Shown in pieces: positions 1 to 7,139 of a stretch of 25,489 nucleotides of DNA; the stretch's first letter is position 1, and the number at the start of each line of letters is the position of its first letter. Source of the stretch: Marinilabiliales bacterium (lineage in GTDB: Bacteria > Bacteroidota > Bacteroidia > Bacteroidales > SZUA-534); contig DOTG01000024.1 in assembly GCA_003512955.1 (NCBI GenBank), positions 1-25,489 of the forward strand, written 5' to 3'. The notes under the pieces are model-generated. The model did not search any database. It had not been told where the DNA came from and saw only the letters and a program-made list of their open reading frames with translations. The position numbers and the translations under genes were made by a program.

Positions 1-132
1 GAGTTCGTAAGGAGCGACTAATTGGTGTAACATAAATGTGTCTGAGTACGGCTTATGTGTCAACGGACTATAAGTTATGTACTGTGGTTCGATTATTTGA
101 TTTTAGTATTATGTAAAAAGGAGGAAAAATTA

Positions 133-597
133 TTATTTATCGTCAATAAAATGAGCTATTTGTGCCAAACAATTGGTAAAATCCTTTTGAATCTCTTTTT
201 GCCAAAACCGCATCACGGTATATCCCATTTCAATCAGGGCTTTGTTGTTTTCCCAGTCGCGTTGCATGTTGCGTTCAATTTTGGGAATCCAGAAATCGCG
301 GTTTGCTTTTAGTTGGTTTTTTTTCTCTTCCCAACGGAAGCCGTGCCAAAACTCCCCATCGATAAAGATGGCCAGCTTATGGCGGGTAAAAACCATATCA
401 GGGGTTCCCGGTAGTTGCTTCACATTTATCCGGTAACGATAACCCAGGCTCCAAAGCACTTTCCGGAGTTTAAGTTCCGGTTGGGTGTTTTTGCCTTTTA
501 TCTGCCCCATGTTTTTTGAGCGGTTGGGGGTGGTGTAAAAACCTTCGGCTTCACAAAACTTCGGAACCTTAATTTTATTGGGTTTGTACTGTTTCAA
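133..597 (-). CDS. vsr: Very short patch repair (Vsr)-like DNA mismatch endonuclease
   Basis: Vsr nicks DNA beside T:G mismatches that arise by deamination of 5-methylcytosine. Seen: the family's N-terminal run TTPNRSKNMGQIKGKNT, then PELKLRKVLW, the catalytic-aspartate segment LPGTPDMVF, and IFIDGEFWHG. E. coli Vsr has FTHGCFWH followed by zinc ligands; here the first Cys is Glu and the downstream His/Cys ligands are absent, so the zinc site is missing or altered, as in some Bacteroidota homologues I recall. Start choice: the frame stays open to an ATG at 702 (189 aa), but a strong terminator (655-682) and a good promoter (622-629 with 648-651) lie inside that extension. A TTG at 597 gives 154 aa, close to the usual family length. 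The family is fairly sure; the start is moderately sure. No cytosine methyltransferase is visible in the window. Confidence 0.8.
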   Translation of the reverse strand: MKQYKPNKIKVPKFCEAEGFYTTPNRSKNMGQIKGKNTQPELKLRKVLWSLGYRYRINVKQLPGTPDMVFTRHKLAIFIDGEFWHGFRWEEKKNQLKANRDFWIPKIERNMQRDWENNKALIEMGYTVMRFWQKEIQKDFTNCLAQIAHFIDDK

Positions 598-621
598 AAA
601 TTTAAAATTTGTATAATTATT

Positions 622-651
622 CAAAGATATTTCAAAAAAAATGGATGCAAA
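622..651 (-). promoter_or_regulatory. Bacteroidota-type promoter for the Vsr-like gene
   Basis: On the minus strand TTTG (bases 651-648) is followed after 18 nt by TATCTTTG (629-622), matching the -33 TTTG and -7 TAnnTTTG elements known for the primary sigma factor of this phylum. Predicted transcription would start about 20 nt before the TTG at 597. The -33 element overlaps the T-tract of the upstream terminator. Confidence 0.6.
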
Positions 652-682
652 AACAAACCCCGGAAATTGCTTTCCAGGGTTT
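648..682 (-). terminator. Rho-independent terminator of the phosphoesterase transcript
   Basis: A 12-bp stem (655-666 with 671-682; one position is a U-G wobble in the minus-strand RNA) closes on a GCAA tetraloop of the GNRA type and is followed on the minus strand by GTTTTTG. It begins about 43 nt after the stop of the phosphoesterase gene. The plus strand has no T-tract on the other side, so it acts on minus-strand transcripts. Confidence 0.75.
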
Positions 683-724
683 TCATAAAAAAACAAAATC
701 ATTTTTTTACTTTATATACACCTT

Positions 725-1633
725 TTATTCATTTACCTCCCATCCATAATCCACATACTTCCAATCAAAATTATCTCCTTTGACAGTTAGTTTCAAAAAA
801 CCCTCTTCGGTACCCAAATAGGGGCCTGCCCACCAACGGGCACAAACGGCACCTCCGGTGATAAAGGTAATTCCATCAATATAAATAGATTCCAAAATGT
901 GAAGGTGGCCTTGTAACACCAATTTTAAGTTGTGATGCGCAAAAAGATCGAGCACCTGTTTCGAATTGGCTACCACCAAACTGGAATCGGAAGCTAACGT
1001 GGAACCTTCGAATTTTTGCATGTAAGCCGAAACAAATGGGATGTGTGTAGCTATAACCAGAGGCTGGGAGGTATCGGTTGTTGCCAGTTCTGTTTTAATC
1101 CATTCCAGTTGCGGGGCATCAAGTAAACCAATATAGCCGCTTTTATGAGTGTCTTCAATGGAATTGAGTACCATAAATTTCCAGCCTTTGTGCTCAAAAG
1201 CGTAATACGATTTTCCCAACCGTTTTTCGAACATCTGCTCGCCATATTCCGGATGGTTTGGGTCAGCGTTGCTTTCGGTGTAAATACCATAAATTTCATG
1301 GTTCCCCATGGTGTTGTAAACGGGCATTTGCAGATGTTTCGATTCCTGCTGGTACAGTTGATACAATGAATCGGCCCGGCCATAACTTTGCCCAAGGGCA
1401 TCCATAATTAAATCGCCCCCGGTAATTACAAAATCGGGACGGAGTTTATTTACTGAATCCATCGCCTGCCGAAACCCTTCTACAGCTCTTGATTCGGGCT
1501 GTAAATGGATGTCGGTCATAAACACAAAAGTAAAGGAATCGCCGGTAACGGTTTGCGTTTTGGGTCGGCATCCGGTAAGTGAAAAACACCCAGAGATTGC
1601 CAAAAAAATAAAGGAGTAAAATATTCGGTTCAT
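725..1633 (-). CDS. Calcineurin-like metallophosphoesterase, lipoprotein
   Basis: Predicted two-metal phosphoesterase anchored outside the cytoplasm. The N-terminus is a hydrophobic signal ending in SLTGC (lipidated Cys about residue 22). All metallophosphoesterase motifs are present in order: TDIH (Asp41, His43), GGD (Asp74), GNHE (Asn111, His112), ATH (His197) and GHLH (His243, His245). The 302 aa length is usual for a single-domain secreted member. The physiological substrate cannot be told; such proteins cleave phosphomonoesters or phosphodiesters. It lies 78 bp downstream of the glycosyltransferase gene on the same strand and may share its transcript. A strong terminator follows it at 648-682. 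Confidence 0.88.
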   Translation of the reverse strand: MNRIFYSFIFLAISGCFSLTGCRPKTQTVTGDSFTFVFMTDIHLQPESRAVEGFRQAMDSVNKLRPDFVITGGDLIMDALGQSYGRADSLYQLYQQESKHLQMPVYNTMGNHEIYGIYTESNADPNHPEYGEQMFEKRLGKSYYAFEHKGWKFMVLNSIEDTHKSGYIGLLDAPQLEWIKTELATTDTSQPLVIATHIPFVSAYMQKFEGSTLASDSSLVVANSKQVLDLFAHHNLKLVLQGHLHILESIYIDGITFITGGAVCARWWAGPYLGTEEGFLKLTVKGDNFDWKYVDYGWEVNE

Positions 1634-1711
1634 AATTTTTTAGTTTTAATTCTTTCCTGAAACAATGAGGAAAAGATACAAAATAACTTATTTGATTAAG
1701 TTACGTGTGGA

Positions 1712-2692
1712 TTATTTTTCAGATTCAATTCTGTTCCGATACTTCCACCACTCCACCAGATATTCCTGTTCGGTTTGCCCGGGAGTGGCGATGAGTTCAG
1801 CAGTGCGCTGCATGGCATGTAAATCCATTAACGTGGAATAACCGGCTAAGGTGATGATTTTTGGAGTGTGTTTTAACAATGGATGAAGTTCATAAGTGGG
1901 TAAATGGGAAACAACCCGCAACCCGCAACCCGTAACCCGTAATTCATTACCCGGTTTTCCGCAAATCAAAAGCACTTTTTCAGTTGATTGCGCAAAACGC
2001 AGTTCCATCTGTTGCTGAAACCGATTGCGAAAGGGTTCAGGCCCTGAAACTAACACCAGTACATCGGGAATTTCAACTGCTGATGAAGAAGCCTCCGTAG
2101 GCTGAAAATCCTGAAACCTCGATAATGGCCCAATATAGCGGAGGTTTTTTGGCCGCTTTTTCCCATGCGACAGTTCTCCAGAAAGGCTGTCCTCCTGATT
2201 CTCAAAATCGGGAACCCAGCATTCATCAAAGCGGGAGATAAGCATCCGGGTAAACCCGTGCAATAAAAACTCCATCCATTTGAATGATTTTGGCAACCGG
2301 ATAAACAGTTGATGGGTTATGAAAATATTTCTTGTCTTGGAATTCCACAACCCGTACCGGTTATCGGAAACTACTTGGGTGATGTTCCATACTTTTACCA
2401 AACGCCTCAATCTCCAATGTTCAGCAACCATCGAAAATCCAAACTTGGGCATTTGCAAAAATAAATCCAGAAAAAGATTTTGCTTGCCCGAATACCTGAT
2501 GAGTGCTCCTTTCAGAGCTACCGCAGGCAGTTTGGGAAATTCCTGCTGCAAAAATTGCAACGAAACCCCTTGCCCAGCCAAAACGACCCGATGGCCTTGA
2601 TTTAAAAACTGATGAATCAAAGGAACACACCGGGTAGCATGGCCCAAACCCCAGTCAAGCGGGGCAACCAATATGGTTTGTTGCTTTTCCAT
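1712..2692 (-). CDS. Glycosyltransferase (GT28/MGT-like, GT-B fold)
   Basis: Probable cytoplasmic GT-B glycosyltransferase of the group related to MurG and UDP-glucuronosyltransferases. The N-terminal half starts with ILVAPLDWGLGHATRC, the family's glycine-rich acceptor-side loop (residues 7-22). The C-terminal donor-binding half has GYSTLMD (284-290) and TPGQTEQEYL (303-312), conserved in this group. Length 326 aa is normal. Residues about 249-261 (NELRVTGCGLRVV) are encoded by a 7-bp tandem repeat (1913-1954) that keeps the frame open; the same kind of repeat-derived peptide occurs in other Bacteroidota proteins, so it looks like an inserted or expanded repeat rather than ancestral sequence. 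Substrate unknown. A TAnnTTTG element ends only 6 nt before the ATG, so the mRNA may be nearly leaderless. Confidence 0.8.
   Translation of the reverse strand: MEKQQTILVAPLDWGLGHATRCVPLIHQFLNQGHRVVLAGQGVSLQFLQQEFPKLPAVALKGALIRYSGKQNLFLDLFLQMPKFGFSMVAEHWRLRRLVKVWNITQVVSDNRYGLWNSKTRNIFITHQLFIRLPKSFKWMEFLLHGFTRMLISRFDECWVPDFENQEDSLSGELSHGKKRPKNLRYIGPLSRFQDFQPTEASSSAVEIPDVLVLVSGPEPFRNRFQQQMELRFAQSTEKVLLICGKPGNELRVTGCGLRVVSHLPTYELHPLLKHTPKIITLAGYSTLMDLHAMQRTAELIATPGQTEQEYLVEWWKYRNRIESEK
1913..1954. repeat. Heptanucleotide tandem repeat (AACCCGC/T) inside a coding region
   Basis: Four 7-bp units in direct succession, AACCCGC twice (1913-1926) and AACCCGT twice (1927-1940), followed by a degenerate 14-bp stretch (1941-1954) ending ACCCGG. 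The array lies inside the glycosyltransferase gene and is read through in frame. Seven is not a multiple of three, so gain or loss of one unit would shift the frame. Confidence 0.85.
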
Positions 2693-2977
2693 TACTTACA
2701 AATATATGGTTTTATAGTTTGATGGTTCACATTCCGTTCCCTTTCCATTGGAATCCCAGTAAATTACTTTACCTCTTAAATCGGCAAACGGAGCCTTCGG
2801 TGGTTATCTGCAATCGGGTAAAAATAAAGGGTGATGCAAGAATAACCCTAGCGGCTTACTATCATCGGGTAAAATAGATTCCTTCGGAATTTGGGTGAAT
2901 CGTTTCCATAAAACAATTCATACCTTTTTGTCCATAATTAATATTATTTTTGTAGCCTAAAAAGTTAAGCTACTGTT
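2693..2977. promoter_or_regulatory. Divergent intergenic region with -7-like elements
   Basis: This 285-bp gap separates the minus-strand glycosyltransferase from plus-strand sufS. Toward sufS there is TATTTTTG (2945-2952), a match to the -7 TAnnTTTG element, with a TTTG at 2927-2930 only 14 nt upstream, which is short. Toward the glycosyltransferase the minus strand has TATATTTG (2706-2699), 6 nt before its ATG, with no clear -33. A short hairpin (2878-2882 with 2886-2890) and two copies of ATCGGGTAAAA (2813 and 2864) are also present. No gene was seen here. Confidence 0.4.
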
Positions 2978-4198
2978 ATGATGTTTGATATAGATGCTAT
3001 AAGGAATGATTTTCCTATCCTGAGACAAAAAATATACAACAAACCGCTTATTTATTTTGATAACGCGGCTACCACACAAAAACCCCAATGTGTGATTGAC
3101 AAACTGGTGGAGGTATATACCACATATAACGCCAACATTCACCGGGGAGTCCACTATTTGAGCAATAAAGCCACCGACGAAACCGAAAAAGCCCGGAAGG
3201 TGGTTCAACTGTTTTTGCATGCCCCTTACAGCCATGAAATCATTTTTACCCGTGGGGCAACAGAGGCCATTAACCTGGTTGCCCAGTCGTTTGGCGAAAA
3301 GTTCATCCATCGGGGCGATGAAATCATTGTTTCAGAAATGGAGCACCATTCCAATTTGGTCCCCTGGCAATTAGTGGCTGAACGGCAAGGTGCCCGGATT
3401 GTCAAGTGGCCATTCAACCAAAATGGGGAACTGGAAATTTCAGTCTTGAAGCCACTTATTACTGAAAAAACCCGGCTTATTGCCGTCAATCATGTTTCGA
3501 ATTCCTTAGGAACCATTAATCCCGTGAAGGAAATTATTGACTTGGCGCATCAACATGAAGTGGCTGTTTTGGTGGATGGGGCACAGGCCGTTCAGCACAT
3601 AAAAGTGGATGTGCAACAGTTGGGTTGTGATTTTTACGTGTTTTCAGGACATAAAATATACGGCCCCACCGGCATTGGTGTGGTTTATGGAAAAGAAAAA
3701 TGGTTAAATGGGATGCCTCCTTATCAGGGTGGAGGCGAAATGATTGAGAATGTCAGTTTTGAGAAAACCACCTTCAACCAACTGCCCTTTAAGTTTGAAG
3801 CCGGCACACCCAACTATGCCGATACCATTGCCATGGCCGAGGCGATTAAGTATGTTTCAGCCATTGGTCTGGAAAACATCGCCGCCTATGAGAAGGAACT
3901 GCTCAATTATGCCGAAGAAAAACTCCGATCCCTTCCCGGGATTGAATTTTATGGAACCGCTCATGAAAAAACCAGTGTCATTTCATTCAACCTTCATGGG
4001 GCACATCCTTTTGATGTAGGGACCCTCCTCGATAAAATGGGCATCGCGGTACGCACCGGGACTCATTGTACCGAGCCGGTGATGCAACATTTTGGTATTC
4101 CCGGAACAGTAAGGGCCAGTTTCGCGTTTTATAATACAAAAAAAGAGGTGGACGGATTGTACCTTGGCCTCCAAAAAGTAGTTCAAATGTTAGCCTAA
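2978..4198 (+). CDS. sufS: SufS-type cysteine desulfurase
   Basis: PLP enzyme that removes sulfur from L-cysteine to give alanine and an enzyme persulfide, feeding Fe-S cluster assembly. Seen: the N-terminal YFDNAATTQKP, RGVHYLSNKAT, MEHHSNLVPW with the PLP-stacking His near residue 123, DGAQ (Asp200, Gln203), the PLP-binding lysine in FSGHKIYGPTG (Lys226), and the persulfide cysteine in RTGTHCTEPVM (Cys364). Length 406 aa and the short active-site loop fit the group II (SufS) class rather than IscS/NifS. Two ATGs in tandem (2978, 2981) are equally possible starts. sufE and sufT follow in the same direction, so it heads a suf sub-operon. sufB, sufC and sufD, often just upstream in this phylum, are not in the window. 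Confidence 0.95.
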   Translation: MMFDIDAIRNDFPILRQKIYNKPLIYFDNAATTQKPQCVIDKLVEVYTTYNANIHRGVHYLSNKATDETEKARKVVQLFLHAPYSHEIIFTRGATEAINLVAQSFGEKFIHRGDEIIVSEMEHHSNLVPWQLVAERQGARIVKWPFNQNGELEISVLKPLITEKTRLIAVNHVSNSLGTINPVKEIIDLAHQHEVAVLVDGAQAVQHIKVDVQQLGCDFYVFSGHKIYGPTGIGVVYGKEKWLNGMPPYQGGGEMIENVSFEKTTFNQLPFKFEAGTPNYADTIAMAEAIKYVSAIGLENIAAYEKELLNYAEEKLRSLPGIEFYGTAHEKTSVISFNLHGAHPFDVGTLLDKMGIAVRTGTHCTEPVMQHFGIPGTVRASFAFYNTKKEVDGLYLGLQKVVQMLA

Positions 4199-4257
4199 AA
4201 CTCCTCTTTGTAAGAGGAAATAACAAAACAATCAATGAGCAACGTTAAACAATAATT

Positions 4258-4686
4258 ATGAGTGAAATAAACAAACGTCAGGATGCTGTTGTTGAAGAGT
4301 TCAGCGTGTTCGACGACTGGATGGATAAATATTCGTACCTGATTGATCTGGGCAAAGAGATGCCCCCGGTTTCGGAAAAAATCAAAAGTGAAAAAACCTT
4401 GATCAAGGGTTGCCAGAGCAAAGTGTGGCTCGAAGCCGAACTGGTGGACGGAAAAATCCAATTTGAAGCCGACAGCGATGCCATTATTACCAAGGGAATA
4501 ATTGCCTTGTTGATTCGGGTGATGTCGGGGTTAACCCCGGAGGAAATTATGAATGCTAACCTCTATTTTATTGATAAAATCGGGCTGCATGAGAATCTTT
4601 CGCCTACCCGTTCCAATGGACTGGCCGCCATGATCAAGCAAATTAAAATGTATGCCCTGGCTTACCATACAAAGATGAATGGGTAA
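4258..4686 (+). CDS. sufE: SufE sulfur-acceptor protein
   Basis: Accepts persulfide sulfur from SufS and passes it to the SufBCD scaffold. Seen: the family layout with the active cysteine in LIKGCQSKVWL (Cys52), the N-terminal WMDKYSYLIDLGKEMPP, and the C-terminal helical part with GLHENLSPTRSNGL typical of SufE. The 142 aa length is standard. It starts 59 bp after sufS with no terminator between, so the two are almost certainly cotranscribed and form the usual SufS-SufE pair. Confidence 0.95.
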   Translation: MSEINKRQDAVVEEFSVFDDWMDKYSYLIDLGKEMPPVSEKIKSEKTLIKGCQSKVWLEAELVDGKIQFEADSDAIITKGIIALLIRVMSGLTPEEIMNANLYFIDKIGLHENLSPTRSNGLAAMIKQIKMYALAYHTKMNG

Positions 4687-4733
4687 AAGATGTGTAAATT
4701 AAATGCTTTAATAGTTGACTAAACGTTATAAAA

Positions 4734-5039
4734 ATGAATCAAGCTTTGGAAGATAGGTTGGTGGAGGAGTTAAAGACCATATACGATCCTGAGATCCCCG
4801 TAAACATTTACGATTTGGGGCTCATTTATAACCTGAAAGAAGAAAATGGCAAACTGGAAGTTGAAATGACCTTAACCGCGCCCGGTTGCCCGGTAGCCGA
4901 CAGCATCTTAGCCGAAATAAAGCAAAAGCTGGAACTGGTAGATGGCATTAAAGAGGTGGTGGTAGATTTGGTTTTCGATCCCCCATGGAACATGGACATG
5001 ATTACCGAAGAGGCCAAGCTGGAATTGGGGATGCTATAA
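4734..5039 (+). CDS. sufT: SufT / MIP18-family (DUF59) Fe-S maturation protein
   Basis: Small cytosolic protein of the MIP18 (DUF59) family, which assists Fe-S protein maturation. Seen: the hallmark YDPEIPVNIYDLGLIY (residues 17-32), the conserved cysteine in TAPGCPVAD (Cys52), and the C-terminal VFDPPWNMDMITEEAK. The 101 aa length matches the stand-alone form. It lies 47 bp after sufE, in line with the sufS-sufE-sufT order common in Bacteroidota. PaaD of phenylacetate degradation shares the fold, but the gene context argues for the suf role. Confidence 0.9.
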   Translation: MNQALEDRLVEELKTIYDPEIPVNIYDLGLIYNLKEENGKLEVEMTLTAPGCPVADSILAEIKQKLELVDGIKEVVVDLVFDPPWNMDMITEEAKLELGML

Positions 5040-5118
5040 ATTGCTGATTTTGTAGGTGATGTTTTTTAATAAAACAAAATTCTTTTTACTTTTACACATT
5101 CAACAAAGTTACCCTTTT

Positions 5119-6402
5119 ATGAAAAACCTCTATTTTATAGTTTTTATTGTTAGCATGCTGCTGATGCCATCTTGTGCTACTATTTTTTATGGGACCCATC
5201 AGGATGTTTCATTCTATTCGGAACCTCCCGGTGCTGATATTTATGTAAATGGCGTAAATACAAACCAAAAAACGCCGAGTGATGTAAATGTGAAACGACG
5301 CGCTCCTGCTTCGTTCAATAATAAAAAAAACGAACAAGTTTATACCTTGAAAAAAGAGGGGTACCATGACAGTGAATACAGGGATAAGGCATCAGTACGT
5401 TCCCTAATATTGTATTTCGATTTTGCGGCATATATTATTCCCGGATTAATTGATCTGGCCGCCGGATCTCATCTGGCATATGAAGATCAGGTGTTTGTCA
5501 AACTAAATCCAAATACGGGCAAAACAGACACCATTATTCAAAAGCAAATTGTATATGTCCCAACCGAAGGGAATGCACCCAAATACACCTTTCAGAAAAA
5601 TTCCGATGTTGATAAGAATATCCCTGTTACGCCGAGGAAATTTGAAAACCGGTTTGCACTCATCATCGGAAATGAAGATTACAGCTCTTTCCAAACAGAC
5701 CTTTCAAGCGAAGTTAACGTGGCCTTCGCCCGGAACGATGCCAGTGCTTTTAAAGAATATGCCCTGAATATACTGGGTGTTCCATCGGAAAACATTATCT
5801 TCATGTTAGATGCCACTACAGGAAAAATGAATCAGGGAATTTCAAAAATAAATTTAATCATGAAAGCCTCCGGCGGAAATGCCGAAGTGTTCGTGTATTA
5901 TGCCGGTCATGGATTACCCGATGAACAAACCAAAGAAGCCTATATAATGCCCGTGGATGTGAGCGGTAAAAATGCTGCCGAAGGTATTGCACTGAAAGGA
6001 TTATACCAGAAGTTGACCGAATATCCATCGAAAAAAGTGGTGGTTTTTATTGATGCCTGTTTTTCGGGAGGAGCCCGCAATCAAGGATTGTTGGCAGCAC
6101 GTGGGGTAAAGATAAACCCCAAAGAAAACCCGCTAAGCGGCAACCTTGTGGTGTTCAGTGCCAGTAGTGGTGAACAATCATCGTTACCTTACAACCAAAA
6201 AGAACATGGTTTTTTTACCTATTACTTGCTGAAAAGATTACAGGAAACCGGGGGCAACCTTACCTTTGGGGAATTATCTGACTATATTTCCAATAATGTG
6301 TCGGTTAAATCGGTAATCATCAATGATAAGGAACAAAACCCCAAGGTAAATACCAGCCAGGGATGCCAGGAAACCTGGGCTAATTGGAAGATATCAGAAT
6401 AA
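5119..6402 (+). CDS. Caspase-fold (peptidase C14) lipoprotein with PEGA-like N-terminal domain
   Basis: Predicted cysteine peptidase of the metacaspase/caspase clan, lipid-anchored outside the cytoplasm. I choose the ATG at 5119, not the in-frame one at 5056, because it begins a clean signal peptide (MKNLYFIVFIVSMLLMPSC, Cys19). Residues about 28-130 resemble a PEGA-type beta domain (SEPPGADIYVNG) with a hydrophobic stretch (about 95-117). The caspase domain runs from about 177 (NRFALIIGNEDY) to 400, with the catalytic dyad in YYAGHG (His264) and IDACFSGG (Cys314). Both residues are intact, so it should be active. The next gene upstream is sufT, 79 bp away with no obvious terminator; a strong bidirectional terminator follows. 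Substrate and role are unknown. Confidence 0.85.
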   Translation: MKNLYFIVFIVSMLLMPSCATIFYGTHQDVSFYSEPPGADIYVNGVNTNQKTPSDVNVKRRAPASFNNKKNEQVYTLKKEGYHDSEYRDKASVRSLILYFDFAAYIIPGLIDLAAGSHLAYEDQVFVKLNPNTGKTDTIIQKQIVYVPTEGNAPKYTFQKNSDVDKNIPVTPRKFENRFALIIGNEDYSSFQTDLSSEVNVAFARNDASAFKEYALNILGVPSENIIFMLDATTGKMNQGISKINLIMKASGGNAEVFVYYAGHGLPDEQTKEAYIMPVDVSGKNAAEGIALKGLYQKLTEYPSKKVVVFIDACFSGGARNQGLLAARGVKINPKENPLSGNLVVFSASSGEQSSLPYNQKEHGFFTYYLLKRLQETGGNLTFGELSDYISNNVSVKSVIINDKEQNPKVNTSQGCQETWANWKISE

Positions 6403-6432
6403 AAAAAGGCGGTTTTGAACACCGCCTTTTTT
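6403..6432. terminator. Bidirectional Rho-independent terminator between convergent genes
   Basis: The stem pairs AAAAAGGCGGT (6403-6413) with ACCGCCTTTTT (6421-6431) around a 7-nt loop. It has a T-run on the plus side and an A-run on the other, so it can serve both the caspase gene (ending 6402) and the convergent DUF3332 gene (ending 6440). Confidence 0.9.
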
Positions 6433-6439
6433 ATTCATT

Positions 6440-6982
6440 TTATTTTAATGCAACTAGTTCCTGATACATTTCGATGGTTTGTTGGGAATGTAAATTTGCT
6501 TTATCCACAGTTACGGTTTTACCTGTTGCAGTATAAAGCTGTACCTGATGGTCACTGATGGTCATTAATTTTTGGGTATTCCCTTCGATGGTTGAATACC
6601 AGGTTTGATCGGCTTCGTTGAAGTTTATTATGGCCAATTCCTGATCCTGCGCATCTAAAATGGTTGCCTTATTGTTTTTTAACAAAATGGTCAAATCATT
6701 TCCTCCTATGTTTACTTTATTTACCCCTTCGTGCAGGCCCAGAGGGTTGCTTCCGGTCCAGAATTCAACTAAATTTAAAACGAAAGCATCTACAAAAACG
6801 GTGGCTTCATAAACACCACAATTGAGTAGAAGGAACACGGCCTCTTCCACAAATTTATTTCCAAGGCTCCCGTTCCATTGATGTACTTTTTTGGTCAGGG
6901 TAAAAGAGCCATAACATCCGCTCATAAACACACTCATACCAGCAAAAAGCACGGCAAAAAGAAAAATAGATACTTTTTTCAT
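6440..6982 (-). CDS. DUF3332 family lipoprotein
   Basis: Function unknown; cell-envelope lipoprotein. The signal peptide ends in VFMSGC (Cys23). The family signature follows at once: CYGSFTLTKKVHQWNGSLGNKFV, then a hydrophobic segment (about residues 45-70) ending in LVEFWTGSNPLG, which is characteristic of DUF3332. The rest is a beta-rich domain ending in QELVALK. 180 aa is a usual length. It is monocistronic as far as can be seen: a convergent gene with a shared terminator lies on one side, and the exporter operon terminator at 7105-7130 lies upstream of it. Confidence 0.82.
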   Translation of the reverse strand: MKKVSIFLFAVLFAGMSVFMSGCYGSFTLTKKVHQWNGSLGNKFVEEAVFLLLNCGVYEATVFVDAFVLNLVEFWTGSNPLGLHEGVNKVNIGGNDLTILLKNNKATILDAQDQELAIINFNEADQTWYSTIEGNTQKLMTISDHQVQLYTATGKTVTVDKANLHSQQTIEMYQELVALK

Positions 6983-7090
6983 AACGTATTTGTTTAAATT
7001 GATTAAAAAGGAATATTAATTAGTGCTTTAACAATAATAATGGTCTGTTGTTTCTTAAAATTATGAAAAAAAGAGTATGAGATGTAAAAA

Positions 7091-7130
7091 CAATAAACAA
7101 AAAAAGAGCAGACTTGAATAAATCTGCTCT
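7091..7130 (-). terminator. Terminator of the exporter operon
   Basis: An 8-bp perfect stem (7105-7112 with 7123-7130) around a 10-nt loop is followed on the minus strand by TTTTTGTTTATTG. It sits 10 nt after the stop of the TolC-like gene, the last gene of the operon. Confidence 0.8.
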
Positions 7131-7139
7131 CCCTTTGAG

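Noticed and set aside
55..312. Open frame of 85 codons on the plus strand at the left edge
   Set aside because: It overlaps the Vsr-like gene antisense, shows no family motif and no start signal. Bases 1-132 hold no gene that I can support.
1913..1954. CRISPR-like or minisatellite array
   Set aside because: Units are 7 bp and contiguous with no spacers, so this is a simple tandem repeat.
5056..5118. Upstream ATG extending the caspase gene by 21 codons
   Set aside because: The extension would bury the signal peptide; the ATG at 5119 begins a normal lipoprotein signal.
5119..6402. Caspase gene as part of an anti-phage (CBASS, CHAT or gasdermin) system
   Set aside because: No gasdermin, cyclase, TPR or other defence partner is adjacent, and the protein is exported by its signal sequence.
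6983..7090. Promoter for the DUF3332 gene
   Set aside because: No TTTG/TAnnTTTG pair at acceptable spacing could be found, so no site is claimed.
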